A stretch of DNA of 64,000 nucleotides from Botryotinia globosa (GCA_014898425.1 RCSZ01000013.1:248001-312000), one strand, 5' to 3'. Positions 1-12,680 are shown, numbered from the stretch's first letter. Translations and numbers: made by a program. The notes: generated by a model from the sequence alone, not told the origin.

Positions 1-140
1 GTATTTAAGTAGTATTTAAGTAGTATTTAAGTAGTATTTAACTAGTGTCTAATTAGCATCTAATTAGCATCCATCTAATTAGTCTAATTAGCATCTATTA
101 CGATCCATGGATAGCATCTAATCAGTATTTACCAGGTATT
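1..140. repeat. Short tandem repeats, TA-rich
   Basis: The window opens with about four copies of an 11-bp unit (GTATTTAAGTA, 1-42). A looser array built on CTAATTAGCAT follows to about 95. No coding potential is seen. The array is cut by the window edge, so its true length is unknown. Confidence 0.8.
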
Positions 141-782
141 CCAATTACCTACCTACCATGTATAATCCATCATTACAAACTGGGAAAGGTAATTTAAATT
201 GGTTGCCGTGTTGCTGAGTGAATATAATCCATTTATTGCCTTTTGTTGTCTACCATAACATCCAAACCTAGGTTGGTAGTAGTTATTAATAAGTAGTCTT
301 CTGTAGTCATCATCACATCCAAACCTAGAACCTTTTACCCTACCCAGAACCACAATCATAATCATACCTAACCATAATCATAATCATAACCATAACATCT
401 GCCATACAAAACATTGACACTTCACTTCACTTCACACCACCTCCACCACCACCACCACCACCCCCCCCAAAAATTAAAAACATCCACTCCAGCATTATCC
501 CAACCCACATTCATTGCACATTGTCTGGTCTTCACGACTCTTTGGTGTTGATTCATTTCAATCCTCTTCATTTCCCCAGACTCTTGAATTATACTTACTA
601 AATGTCTACATAAAAATAAGAGCTTCAAGGAAGTGGTGATAAAGCGTGTCAAAAGTCGCGTGCTAGAACCACCCCACTCCACTCCTTCACAGGAATTTCT
701 CTGTCCTACACAGAGAGTATTGATCCATTTTCTTATGGCAACAGTATCACTATCTCCATTACCTGTCACATTAGCAACCAAT
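141..782. other. Upstream region of the DBF4-like gene
   Basis: This is non-coding sequence with simple runs: CATAATCATAAC-type repeats near 355-400 and CTTCACTTCAC followed by CCACCACCACC at 420-470. The short reading frames crossing it are low-complexity. The 5' UTR and promoter of the downstream gene must lie here. An in-frame ATG at 633 exists but the conserved start is at 783. I recognise no specific factor site. Confidence 0.6.
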
Positions 783-2861
783 ATGTCGACCAGGAGGCAG
801 CCTCTCTCCACCATCTCCAATGTCGCTAATTCCCCATATCGAGCGGTAGCTTCCACCACAACTAAACAAAAACGATCACACGCCAACATACAACGCGAAG
901 ATGCATACGGGCAACCACCCCCGGCGAAAAAGCAGATGCTAGATGCACATCATCAAACTTTGAGAACACCTCCACGCCAGAGTATTAGCCAAGTATCGGG
1001 CGAAGGAAGGATTTTTACTCGGAGATCAACTCAGCCATCCAATTTTGAACGAAAGTGTGTGGCAGCTAGAGGAGATAGAGGAGCTCAACAACAGCAGATT
1101 ACAAAGGCGGATAAGGTACCAGAGGAGAATTTGGAATCGATACGCCAATGGCAAAAGCATTATAGGAAGAGTTTTCCCAAATTCGTCTTCTACTTTGAGA
1201 GTATACCAGAGGATGTCCGACTTAAATATACTAAACAAGTTCTCGCCCTAGGTGCAGTAAGTAATGTCTCTGTGTAAGGAATTGGGTATCGCGGATTGTA
1301 TTGACGTCTTCTCAGCGCGACGAAAAATTCTTTTCGAATGAGGTCACTCATGTCGTCACCACTCGATCAATTCCACCGGAGACCCCATTTACTTCTTCAA
1401 CTACCGCCGAGTTACATTCGCAACACGGCACTATTAACCCATCTTTGCTAGACAGATCATCCGAGACTGCAGATTCAAGGGAATCTCGATCGAAGTTTAC
1501 ATTTGAAGCTCCAGGCGGTAGAAGACTTAATACACAAGGACATGATGGAGACGCAAGACGACAACAAGTCCGTAGCTCGGATGTACTATACAAGGCGCGA
1601 GAATTGGGGATGAAGATATGGGCATTGGAGAAGTTGCAACGAATGATGACAACTATGTTTGACACGGACACTGGTTACCAAACAGCACATAATCACAACA
1701 CAAGGAGTCATTCCGTTCAGGGTGGGACGATTAGCAGAGGCCGAGAAGCTGACCTATCCCAATTATTGAGGAATGAACGAATTTATGGACCATCCGATCG
1801 AGACCTCAGCGTCGCTACAAAAGAAATGACTGTATTCAGAGGGCCTTATATCTACATCCACGATATCGATGAAAAGCAAAAGCCAATTATGGTTCGAGAA
1901 TATAACAAAGTTGCCCGCAAAGAAGAGGGGGATTGGCCTCAATTCCGTAGTGTTGCAAATGGCAAGTGTCCATTTGTGGAGGAAGTAGAGTACAGTCGCC
2001 GTGAGGTGGAGAAAGAAAAGGAATTGATCCGTATCCAAAGGCAAAAGGAAAAGGAGAGGGCTGCAGTTCCAAGGACAAGAGCTGCTGCTGCGGTAGAAGC
2101 AGCTAAAATGCAACCACCAAAGGCAATCAGCAAACGAGCACTATCCCAACTTGATGATGGAGCAAACAGAAGCGTTACCGTCTCGACAAATCAAGCTAAC
2201 CCATTTGACACTGATAGAAGCAATCGTACAGAACTTGAGTCTTCTTCTCGAGGTCAAAACGCGTTCGTCAGTCGTGCTGGCGTTGGTAGATTGTTTGGAG
2301 GTGAGCCTGTTGCGTCGGGAGTTCAACCATCGAACATTACTTCTGCTATTCGCTCTCAGATGATTTCTTCAACTGCAGCTCAACCTGGACTCAAAGCTGG
2401 AACAAGTAAAGAGATACATGGTTTGCAGAGAAAGGTTCTTGAGAAGACGAATGGTGGAACTGGATCCCATCGTTTGACTGACATCACTGCCGCTGTAAGA
2501 GAAGATACAGCTACTCGCCCTGCGAAGCGTGAGGCACAAAAGAAACTTGGTGTAATCGAAGAAGATGATGTTCCTACAGAAAAAGAAGAAGCGGCAAGAA
2601 AGATGGAAGCTTCTCGCAAAGCAAAAGCTGTTCAGCAAAGAAAGCTTGAGAAGCGTGATCCAAAGCCTGGGTACTGTGAAAATTGCGCCGATAAATTTGA
2701 AGACTTTGATGAGGTAAATTCCTTTTCATCTGGTGATTTATGATATACTAATTACTATATAGCATGTCGTCTCACGCAAACATCGTAAATTCGCGGAGAA
2801 GCTCGAGAATTGGAAAGAACTCGACGCCTTGTTAAATCAACTGGTTCGACCTCTTTTATAA
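783..2861 (+). CDS. DBF4: DBF4/Dfp1/NimO-type regulatory subunit of Cdc7 kinase
   Basis: The protein is the activating subunit of the Cdc7 (DDK) kinase, which phosphorylates MCM to fire replication origins; it acts in the nucleus. The model has three exons, 783-1256, 1316-2713 and 2763-2861, giving about 656 aa. Introns 1257-1315 (GTAAGT...CAG) and 2714-2762 (GTAAAT...TAG) keep the frame. Motif N, a BRCT-like block, lies at about residues 110-190 and spans the first junction (ALGA then RDEKFFSNEVTHVVTT). Motif M lies at about 330-390 (FRGPYIYIHDI...). Motif C, a CCHH zinc finger, lies at about 607-640: CENC in exon 2, then H..S..H in exon 3 (HVVSRKHRKFA), so the finger is only complete after splicing. 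Start 783 (MSTRRQPL) was chosen because NimO-type proteins begin this way; the in-frame ATGs at 633 and 735 would add an unconserved leader. The gene converges on the SUP35 gene downstream. Confidence 0.93.
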
Positions 2862-3590
2862 TCCAAGTATCATTCGCTTCGCAAACGTACTTTCCGCCAG
2901 TCATATGAATTCATATTCGAAATTCTACAACAGCTTGCCCAATACAAACTAATAATTTAACGGCGTTCATTCATCGGGGCATGCATATGAAAAACCAACA
3001 AGGGGTTGTCACAACAGAAACATTACAATCACAGCTTATGTTCCAAACATTGTCCTTTGCTCCTTACATACCACGATACCCAACCATTCACGGTTACATC
3101 TCTCCCAAGAGGATTGGATGAAGGGATGGGTAATGTTGTTTGCTTTTGGGGCCATGTTACTTGTCATTGTTTGGGTTGAGTTTAGATTCAGCATTTACAT
3201 AGGGGTTGGCGTTTTTCTTTTTTTGACATTTGTGTTGATTCTTTTTCTTTTCTTTGGGGGATGGGGCGTTGTTTGTCAAAGGCGTGCTGTCGCTTTCGCT
3301 GAAGTTGAGGTCTGTTGATGGGCGTGGCATGGCTGGCGAGCATCTTGTTCATGCACTTCATAGCGGAATGTCGTTTGCTTGTCCAACGGTGTATATGAGA
3401 AGGAGTAAGAGGTTTGAGATGAGGAAGTAAGAGAGTGAGAATGTTAGGAGAGGAGAGAGGAGTTGATGGCTATAAGTAGATAGCATGAGATGGAATCTGA
3501 TGATGCGTTCAGGAATCACTTTACTTGGGTGAAAGGAGGGGAGGGGAAGGAGTGATCTTTCGATGTACATATATGTATGTGTGTGTCGGT

Positions 3591-3646
3591 CAATGAACGA
3601 CCACATCAATGAACGACCACATCAATGAATGACCACATCAATGAAT
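3591..3646. repeat. 16-bp tandem repeat, 3.5 copies
   Basis: The unit CAATGAACGACCACAT is repeated three times, with one C-to-T change in copy 3, and is followed by a half copy. Confidence 0.9.
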
Positions 3647-3875
3647 AAAGAATGAAAGATTATGAGAATCAAAATAAAATCGAATACGAAAATGAAGATG
3701 AGATTACAATCACCACATGATAATCTTTGTAAAGGGGTGTATGCTCGCTTAATCTTAATCTTCCTCTTCATCTTGAGAGTTGCCATGAAAGTGAGATGAA
3801 GTGAGTGTATATCTATCTATATGTGTTGGTATGTTAGTAGATAAGATTTAAAATGAAGTTATCGAATATTGTGAG

Positions 3876-4090
3876 GAACAAGGTAGGTAGGTAGATAAAT
3901 AGATAGGTAGGTAGATAGATAAGTAGATAGATAGGTAAATAGATAAATAGGTAAATAGATAGATAAATAGATAGATAGATAGATAAATAAATAAATAGAT
4001 AAATAAATAAATAGATAAATAAATAAATAAATAAATAAATAGATAAATAAATAAATAAATAAATAAATAAGTAGATAGATAGATAGATAT
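3876..4090. repeat. GATA/AATA-type microsatellite
   Basis: About 215 bp of tetranucleotide repeats drifts from GGTA/GATA units to AATA units and back. It directly abuts the MITE-like element that follows. Confidence 0.9.
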
Positions 4091-4115
4091 TAGTAGTAAA
4101 TAAATATATATATTA

Positions 4116-4480
4116 TAGTAGAACTTAGCTATACCGGATTGAGATATATCAGAATCTTGAATATATTAAACTTTTTTTCTATATTTTTTAAAATTTATAT
4201 ATAAATACTGGATTTTTTGAATATATTAATATATTGAATACTTTTTTGTGAATTTGATATAAATTTTAATAATAAATTTAATTGAATAAGCTTTTTTTTT
4301 CATTAATAACTTTGATTCGCTTTAATTATATAATCTTTTTCGGAAATATTGGGGTTTGGAATTGAAATCGGATATACATTTTGATTGGAAAATTTGAGCT
4401 ATTATTTTTTGTATTGGAATCTTTTTTATATTGAATTTAATTGGTTCAAAATCCGAGTTTGATATAGTCAAGTTTTACTG
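4116..4480. mobile_element. MITE-like element with CAGTA termini, pogo/Tc1-mariner type
   Basis: The 365-bp AT-rich segment begins TAGTAGAACTTAGCTATA and ends with the inverse of CAGTAAAACTTGACTATA. The termini therefore match at 14 of 18 positions, and all four differences are transitions. It is flanked on both sides by TA (4114-4115 and 4481-4482), the target duplication used by Tc1/mariner and pogo elements. No transposase frame is present. CAGTAGAAC-like termini are seen in pogo-type elements (family knowledge). The match is short, so the call is moderate. Confidence 0.5.
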
Positions 4481-4547
4481 TATAATAGATAGATATATTT
4501 TACTTATTATTTATAAGGTTATATACTCTGTGAAGTCTATTTGGATT

Positions 4548-4633
4548 TGAAATCTAAATTGAAATCTAAATTGAAGTCTAAATTGAAGTCTAAATTGAAA
4601 TCTAAATTGAAATCTAAATTGAAGTCTAAATTG
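4548..4633. repeat. 12-bp tandem repeat, about 7 copies
   Basis: The unit TTGAAATCTAAA alternates with TTGAAGTCTAAA; copies differ only at the A/G position. Confidence 0.88.
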
Positions 4634-5175
4634 GAGAGGGGGATCTATCCATCTACCTAGGTAGGTAGTTGAACATGTTTATTTTGATTGGTAATAGAAT
4701 AAAGTGGGATAGAGTAGAGTAGAGTAGAGTGGGAGTTTGAAGTGGATTGGATTGGATTAAATTGGGGTATTGATGTATGCTGATATTCATACTAGAAACA
4801 TGTATAATATTCTTTCTCCTTGTGATTCTCTCTCAACGTCTCCTCTCTCAACAGAGTTATACACATCACATCATATCACTTCACTCCATTCACCTTATCC
4901 AAGCGAATCAAAAGAGAAGCAATTATCTTTTTATCCGACTCCATATAGATATCTATATATGGGACCATGTAGATTTCGTTAATCGTTGTTTATCAACGCA
5001 TCAAGCACTTTAATCCATGCATGTATATCTTTCTACTTCATCCATCCAATCCACCCATCCCATTCAACCCCGAGCCACCCCACTCCATCCCATTCCCCTT
5101 ATATTCCCGTCCTCTGCCCTCTCAAATAAACTCATAGATCCACAATCTCATTACATGATTCTAATGTAAATATAT

Positions 5176-7587
5176 TCAAGCAGCAGTGGCAACTTCTTCT
5201 TCAGTAATCAACTTTGTGATTTTACCAATGGCGATAGTTTGACCCTATTTGATATATATGTTAGTTTCCAATTTCCAATTCTCCTTTTCATCTCGCCAAA
5301 GCTAACGCCCTCAATGAAGATTCAAAACATACCTGATCTCTAAGAGTGAATCTACCCAATTGAGGATAATCTTCAAACTTCTCCACACAAACACTTCCGG
5401 CTCCACCAATAACCTCCATTCTAGCAATAATGGAATCACCCTTCTTTGCATGGGTTGGGGGAACTTTACTCTTTCTGTTAGTACCCTTTTGAAGCTTATG
5501 CAATAACGCTGCGAAAGTGACCTCTTCAATAGCCGAATGGACGTGCATAACGCAATTGAAGCCAGCAGATAGAATACTCTTTAAATCCAAAACTCTAATT
5601 TGAGCTTCGAAAGTAGTAACGCAATGAACGAGACGTTTTGGCGAGCAAAGAACGAAACCGGGTAGAATATCTTCTTCTTCGATGCCACGTAGACGAAGAC
5701 GAACTTGGTCACCACATTGACCTGCGGGAATTTCCTCTTCAGTCTCTCCGTATGTCACCATAACCTCGACCTTTTCTTTATTAGGCATCATGACCAAGTT
5801 CATTCCCTTCTTTACGACTCCAGCCTCGATCTTACCCTCGACGAGGGTACCCATATCTCTGTATTTTCCGTTAATTGGCATCATGAATGGTGCGTTGACT
5901 TTACGTTCGAGTTGAGTCATATTGTCGAGGAATTCGAGGAGGGATGGCCCATCGTACCATGGGGCAACACCCTTAGGAATTCTGTCCTTGATACCCATGG
6001 TTACCTGTGCTGCAATTGGCATGAAGAATACGTCGGTTTTAAGGTTGTAACCAGTTCCTTTCAAGAATTGAGAAAGTTTGGTTGTGCACTCCTTATATCT
6101 ATCGTGAGACCATTCGACAGTTGGGTCATCCATCTTGTTAATGACGACAATCAGTTTGTTGACACCTTGAGTTTTTGCCAACATGGCGTGCTCACGGGTT
6201 TGTCCTCCCTTTTCGAATCCAGTTTCGTATTCTCCCTTACGAGCAGAGATGACTAAAATTCCAACATCTGCTTGGGAAGCACCACCAATCATACTTGGTA
6301 CGTAGGTTTTATGTCCAGGAGCATCCAAAATACTGTATCTCCGTTTTTCGGTCTCAAAATGTGCGCGTCCAACTTCAACAGTCTTTCCTTTGGATCTCTC
6401 CTCTTTTGTCAAATCGAGAGCCCACGACAAATACCATGTCTCACGACCCATTTCCTTGGCCTCTTTCTTGTTCTTTTCCATGGTTCTCTCATCAACCATT
6501 CCGGTAGCGTAAAGGATAGAACCACCAAGTGTCGATTTTCCAGCATCAACGTGTCCAATAAAAATAATATTAACGTGCTCCTTGCCATAAATTTCCTTGA
6601 GGGTTTCCTCATCGACATCAGCTGCTTGCTCTTGCTCTACAGCATCTGCTGCACGAGCAGCTGCCTTGGCAGCGCCAGAAGTTCGGGAAGGTGATGAACG
6701 ACCGGATGATGGTGTAGGAGAGGTTTTTCCACTGGCGGCTGCAGGAGTCTTTTCGACTTTCTCGATAGCTTTTGCTGCGGTAACCTTAGCACCGGCTTCT
6801 GCGGATGCGGATGGTGTTTCCTTCTTTGGCTCTTCCTTCTTCGCAGGAGCTGGAGTACCAATAGAAAGGACCTTTGCCTTTGGCTTTGGCGCATCGCCCC
6901 CAATGCTTAAAACCTTTGGTGCGTCCCCCCCAATGCTTAAAACTTTTGGTGCTCCATCCTTTACCGCTACAGGTTTGTTTAGATCTGCTGAACCATCAGC
7001 TGGTCTTTTTGCGATAGTTGGTGTTTGCCGAGGAGGTTGTGATGATTGGGCTGCTGCTTGTGGTTGTTGAGCATATCCAGGATATTGTTGTCCTGTAAAT
7101 TATTGTAGTTAGTATTTTGGACACTACCAATGTTTGCGAATGGTAAAAAAAATGGGGGATCTTCGAGTCCATTCCGTATTTCTACATTTTTCATAATGGT
7201 ACTGAAAATAACTGCGATTCCAAAATTTGCAGATAACTCACCGTATCCTGCATTATATCCACCTTGTTGATATCCTCCAGCGTTGTAGCCTCCTTGTTGA
7301 TATTGATTGTTGTACCCTTGTTGACCATATTGAGGATACCCACCATAACCTTGATTTTGATATTGAGCGAAATTCTGTTGTTGTCCATATTGATCATAAG
7401 CTCCTCCATATTGTTGATATTGTTGACCCGGTTGAAATGATTGTGCACCAGGCTGAAAGGAATTTGCGCCCGGTTGAAATGATCGAGCTTGTGGATTTGC
7501 ATTCAAATTCATTCGTTGGGTTTGTTGTGAGAGATTATTATCTTCTTGAGCGGCTGGATCGTCTTCCCATGAGTTAAGGTCCGACAT
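5176..7587 (-). CDS. SUP35: Eukaryotic release factor 3 (eRF3), prion-like N terminus
   Basis: This is a GTPase that works with eRF1 to end translation at stop codons in the cytoplasm. The model on the minus strand has exons 7587-7242, 7092-5333 and 5244-5176, giving about 724 aa. Introns are 7241-7093 (GTGAGT...CAG, 149 bp) and 5332-5245 (GTATGT...TAG). Residues 1-125 are rich in Q, N, Y and G with three FQPG units and YNAGGYQQGG-type repeats. A charged linker follows with three KVLSIG units. The GTPase core has G1 GHVDAGKST at about 293-301, DAPGH at about 372 and NKMD at about 432. EF-Tu-like domains 2 and 3 follow to the C terminus (LITEEEVATAA). The start codon at 7587 opens MSDLNSWEDDP. 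Length is close to yeast Sup35 (685 aa). The last exon codes for only 22 residues. Confidence 0.97.
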
Positions 7588-8455
7588 ATTTACTGAAATT
7601 CGCGGATTTGCCTTGACGTGTAGGAAAAGATGTGTGGGTTGTGGAAGAGGAATTGGAAAAGGCCAAAAAAATAAAGGAATGGATGGGGAAGAGAAGTGGC
7701 AGGTATTGGTGGGGCTACAATAGTAATGATGAATCGTTTATCGTTTATCGTTTATTGTTTATCGTTTATCGTTTATCGACTGTCGTCTATCGTTTATGGA
7801 GGGGCTTTTGGAATATTTTTTATTGTGTCGAGTACTTGTGAGATAAAACTTCCAATATTGCTAATGCTTCGAGAATGAAATATATATATATATATGACGG
7901 TATATGACGGTATACGGCTGGCTGTGTATATGAATCCCCGTGACTCACAAATGTCCAGTAGACTCCATATATGCCTGATAAATGCCCAAAGCGACTCGAA
8001 TTTTGCGTATGGATACGCTGGCTGATCTCTACGGTTTGCCTGGCATGTTTCCACCCCTATTGTGTATTGTTCAATGACACGAGAACCGTACAATACAATT
8101 TTGATACACTACCCACACAGTAGATTTATTCTATCTTTTGCTGTACGAGTAATATTATTTAATTGTAATCACTACTTTCTACCCTCTTTTTCTTTAGTGG
8201 CATCCATTTATCAAGTGCCGCTATTAAGGTTAATCTACTCAATCCCCGTTAATGACGTGTTGGCCAATCAATCTCAAGCCAAGTACAATGCTGTTTGAGC
8301 CTTACATCTATCTATCTATCTTTGTTTGCTTCAAAACGTCAACTTGATATCAAAATAAACTCGACACAACTTCTCATAAGGATTATGTCTCTTATCTTGA
8401 CCATCTCCTACTTCTTATAGTATCTGATCTAAACCAAGACCTGGATACATTCACA
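7588..8455. promoter_or_regulatory. Shared divergent intergenic region of SUP35 and the YRB30-like gene
   Basis: 868 bp separate the two divergent start codons, so both promoters must lie here. It contains an ATCGTTT satellite, an (AT)n run at 7881-7893 followed by two ATGACGGT units, and pyrimidine-rich stretches ahead of 8456. I cannot assign TATA boxes or factor sites with confidence. Confidence 0.55.
7733..7797. repeat. ATCGTTT heptamer repeat
   Basis: About six near-perfect copies of the 7-bp unit ATCGTTT are followed by degenerate copies (GACTGTCGTCTATCG). Confidence 0.88.
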
Positions 8456-11058
8456 ATGGATTTCTTCTTGGGCAAGGTAAAGTAACTGCTCCCCCATGTT
8501 TCATAATCACGTGTTAACTATTCCTTCTTCCTTAGGTCACCCAGCATGCTGTGAACTATGCCATTAGGTACGTTCCATTCTATGAAGATCTTTGGAGCAT
8601 TTTCTAACCGGGATATAGGTCTGGAATCGGTGTGACTGCTTCCTTTGCCATAAGACAAATTCCAAGAATCTTGAAGGTGGGATTTCTTTTTGGGACTGTG
8701 AACTTGTGAAAGGCACATGACTTACAAGATTCTAGACCGTGGATAATAATGCCGATTATCGAGAGCTTCATGAATTACAGGAGAGACTCAATAGTAAAAT
8801 CAAAGTACGTCGAGTCTGATGTCAATCAAACCAATGGTGTGAGTATCCTCAAACAATGCTAACTTGCTACCTTCCAGATCGTATCACCGGCTATTGATAT
8901 GATAGAGCTCATGTGAGTTTCATTCACCATTACAAAAATTTCCCTACTTATAATCTACAGTGCCGCCAGAGGAAACACCACTTTAGAGTCAGCTGTATCT
9001 TTAACCAAATCACTTCGATGGGATATTCAATCTCTCGGTATGAGATTAGCAAAAGCTGCAAGTGCTGCAGAAGTTTCACTTCGGAATAAAACCAAAGCAA
9101 AAACACAAGCTGCTCATGAGATTGAGATTCGAGAGATTCTCAGAGATATTAAGAAGCTCTTGATGAAAATCGAGGACGCTGTTCCACTCATCAATTTAGC
9201 CATCACCACTTCCGGAGCGAACCTCTCAACAACACTTCCAGCTACTGTATCGCCGTCCAGATTATTACAAGCAAGTAATCTTCTCACTGCTGCAGATCAT
9301 CAATATTCCAGAAATCCAAATAGACCAGTACAAGTTGGAACAACACTTACTCTCTCTTTATATATGTTATTTGCCGGACATGCTTATCGAGCTCATGATG
9401 AAGAGGGTATGAGAGAAACTACTTGGAAAGAAGTTATACATAAGGCCAAAGTCAGACTTTTACGTGTACCTCTCAGATCTACATATGGACCATCTGGACA
9501 ATTACAGCATTCTAAAGAGGCCCGAGATTATTTGACTGCGAAAGATTCTTCCTTGATTAGCGGCGAAGGTAAAGCAACGGAATACGCATATCAGCTTGAA
9601 ATAATCGAAGATTTTGATGATGATCGGGTTCACACCTTTGAAGAAGGAGAACCACAACCTGGACCATACGGGGATGTCAAATTAGCAGGTATTCGAGAAT
9701 ACTTACCAATTCATCAGATATCCAAGATATTCTATGCAGATACTGGCAAAATACTAAATATCGGTAATCAGGATGAAACAAATAGTCCTGTTTTACTATT
9801 GAAGCGAGATATTAATGCTATGCCACCAAGACGAATGATGGAGGGGCAGGAGACACAAAATGAATGGTACGATGATGGTGAAGATATAACTCCAGAGGAA
9901 TTTTCAGAACCGAACGAAGAAAGGCTAAAACGAGAGGATGAAGAAGATGATGAATTTGATATCGATGAGCAACTTCGACGAGAAAGTATGGCACCAGAAT
10001 CACCATCAAAGGAAACTATAGAAATGCCCCAGGAGACGAGCACAACATGGAGACTTCCTCATGATCTTGACCCAGAATGGCTTGCCTTGGAAGTATATAC
10101 TGAAGCTGAAGATTCAGAATCTGAAGAAGAGTTCGAGTCTGAATCAAATGAAGATTCTTCGCATAGTCGACCAAATACTTCAGCGGAACAAACCTCTACT
10201 AACGATCTAACCACGAATCTCTCAAATCTCAAAATATCCTCTCCAGTTCCAGCTACTCCCTCGAAAGAAACCCATCTTCTACCACGCCCTCCATCTCCCA
10301 TGCCTCTCTCATTTAACCGCTCCGAGTCTCCTACTCAACCACTGCAAATCGACATTAATCTCCGCTCTTCTCTTTCTCTTCTCGAAATGCTTATACGTCT
10401 TACTGCACTTCAACAATTTCAGCAATCTACTCATCTATCCGTTCCAGATGAATTCCTAACTTTCTTTCTTCATGAATCATCTACTACTGGTGCCGGTGGT
10501 AATGATTCGGAACGTAAACGAACAAGAGCGATGGCGAGAAAGAAAGTAGGATTTGATCCCTACGATGAGAGTCCCGTTAAGAGACATGGTGAGGCTTATC
10601 AACCTGGTTATGAAGAAGATGGAAATGGTAGATATTCGAGGGGAGGAACACCTTGGGATGAAAATTTACCATTGACACCAAAATTGACAAGGGAAAGAAG
10701 TTCTACACCACAAAGATCAATGGCCTCACCTATTAGATCTGGATATGAAAGTGATATAAGACAAAGTCGAGAAATGTTTTCTTCTCCACCACCTTCATCA
10801 CCAATATCACCTTATAGATCGAATTCTCAACCGCAATTTCGTCAAAGACGTGAACAAGGAAATAGTTATAGAGGAAATGGAGTAGGTGGGAAAAGTAATG
10901 GAGGACCGTTGGAAAGGGTTTACAAGGAAAGGGGAGGTGGTACTTTAAGTGCGAGAGCAAGTCCTTTGGGGAAAGGAGGAAGTTTAGAGATGAGTCCGAC
11001 TCCTGAAAGCTCTAAATTGGTAGCTAGTATTGAAGGGCGTGGGGAAGATGGGGAATAA
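8456..11058 (+). CDS. YRB30: RanGTP-binding protein, Yrb30-like
   Basis: The product resembles fungal RanGTP-binding proteins typified by yeast Yrb30, which bind the GTP form of Ran and affect nucleocytoplasmic transport; the assignment rests on overall family resemblance. Six exons are inferred: 8456-8476, 8536-8567, 8619-8676, 8736-8804, 8878-8912 and 8961-11058, giving about 770 aa. All five introns are 48-73 bp with GT...AG ends and keep frame. The N terminus reads MDFFLGK VTQHAVNYAIR SGIGVTASFAIRQIP, then a helical region through about residue 330 (DIQSLGMRLAKAAS, ADHQYSRNPNRPVQVGTTLTLSLYML). The C-terminal half is acidic, then Ser/Pro-rich and probably disordered. The yeast protein is much shorter (about 440 aa), so most of the tail is an expansion. 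The dense microexons at the 5' end are typical for filamentous ascomycetes. Confidence 0.84.
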
Positions 11059-11710
11059 GGAATGGGGTGAGGTGAGGATAAGCAAGAAGCTGAGGGGTGA
11101 ATTTGTGGATGGAGAATGATGAATGCACTCTGTATAAGATTGATGAGATTACATTGCAGTGCATATATCAAATTACAAAATGTCTTAACGTAGCATTAGG
11201 TAGCATAGCATAGCATAGCATAGCGAAGGACGAAACGAAGATAACGAGAATATGAGAAAATGAAATAATAAATCAATACCTTGCTATAGCGTATGTATAA
11301 TTCTCAACATATAGTATCACTCTCCATATCATATCATATCATTTTCCATCCCGATCTCTACTACAGATCGTCTTTGTCTCTCGATTTTCGAAAATCAACG
11401 CACTCATTGTATTGTATCCTCTCATCTGACTTGGGGTTTGAAGTTTACAAGGGGTTTGAGGGGTTTGAGGGGTTATAAGAGAGTTGAGGGAGTGCTATTG
11501 TTGAGTGTGTTTTTTGATGTTGGGTGTGGTGTATATCTTGAAGGGGTTTGTTTTTATTGGTGTTGTGAATGTTGGATTCAGATGAGTGAATGGAGGATGG
11601 GTAGTTGGTTGGATGGATTGATGGATTGATGGATTAATGCATTGATGGATATATATAATATTAATAGTCACAAGATTATGTTTGAGATTGGGAAAAAGAT
11701 TGATAGACTT

Positions 11711-11857
11711 TGGATTTTGGATTTGGATTTGGATATTTGATTTGGATATTGGATATTGGATATTGGATATTGGATATTGGATATTGGATATTGGATATTG
11801 GATATTGGATATTGGATTTGGATTTGGATATTGGATTTGGATTTGGATTTTGGATTT
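11711..11857. repeat. GGATATT / GGATTT tandem repeat
   Basis: A core of about ten perfect heptamers (GGATATT) is flanked on both sides by GGATTT hexamers. This suggests one-base unit-length shifts from slippage. Confidence 0.92.
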
Positions 11858-12387
11858 TTGAAATTTCGAGTCCTAAATAAATAAATAAACTCCGCGAGAT
11901 TGGAAATGTATAGATAATTACTTCGAATGTATAAGGAGATGAGATTATTACTTACTCTTACTCTTAATTCTTAATCTGGTGATCCTATGTTTAGATAAAT
12001 TTATAATATATTGAAAGAAAATAAAATAATGTGAAATAAATTAAAGAAAAGCAAAATACAAATCTATATTATGATGATACTATCTATATATCTACATACC
12101 TAGTACATCAAATCCCCACTACTTGTATCCCCTCCCCCCTCCCCCCTCTCGCTCACTCGCTTCCCCAAAACGAAATGAAAATAACAAACAAATAGTCAAC
12201 CTACAATATCAAGTCACCAATCTGTATACACACATAACTCACAATCACAATCACAAGCACCATCACCATCACCATTACCATCGAAAATAAATACACAGTA
12301 ACCCCTTATTTCTCCTCATTTTTCGGTACTTTATACTCCATATTCCATTCAATCTCCACCCCGGAATTTTGAAAAGCAAGTAAGTAG

Positions 12388-12467
12388 GTAGTTAGTTGGT
12401 CGGGTAGTTAGTTGGTCGGGTAGTTAGTTGGTCGGGTAGTTAGTTGGTCGGGTAGTTAGTTGGTCGG
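12388..12467. repeat. 16-bp tandem repeat, five perfect copies
   Basis: Five identical copies of GTAGTTAGTTGGTCGG run without interruption and then decay into GTAGTAAGTTAG. Confidence 0.95.
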
Positions 12468-12568
12468 GTAGTAAGTTAGTTAGCCAATGGATTAGTTAAT
12501 CAATTATCTAGTAGATACCTATTGTAGATGATCTGAAAGTTCTAGACCCCCTATTATTATTCTATTAT

Positions 12569-12680
12569 TCATAAATTAATCATTCATAAACTAATTGTCC
12601 ATAAAGTAATTATTCATAAACTAATTGTCCATAAACTAATCATTCATAAACTAATCATCCATAAACTAATCATTTATAAA
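12569..12680. repeat. CATAAACTAATCATT-type repeat
   Basis: About seven imperfect copies of a 15-bp unit (CATAAACTAATCATT, varying as ...TTGTC or ...TCATC). Confidence 0.85.

Larger units (their letters stand above)
2862..5175. other. Convergent 3' intergenic region with repeats and a small TIR element
   Basis: This 2.3-kb region lies between the 3' ends of the DBF4-like gene and the SUP35 gene. It holds a 16-bp satellite, a long GATA/AATA microsatellite, a MITE-like element and a 12-bp satellite, each listed separately. Reading frames such as the one at 3118-3318 are short, hydrophobic by base composition and have no recognisable domain. I see no further gene. Confidence 0.7.

Noticed and set aside
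633..782. N-terminal 50-aa extension of the DBF4-like protein (ATGs at 633 and 735)
   Set aside because: In frame, but the sequence is unlike the family, whose members begin at the MSTRR-type start at 783.
3118..3318. 66-aa hydrophobic plus-strand frame
   Set aside because: T/G-rich 3' flank of a gene, no family resemblance and no splice or start context that supports it.
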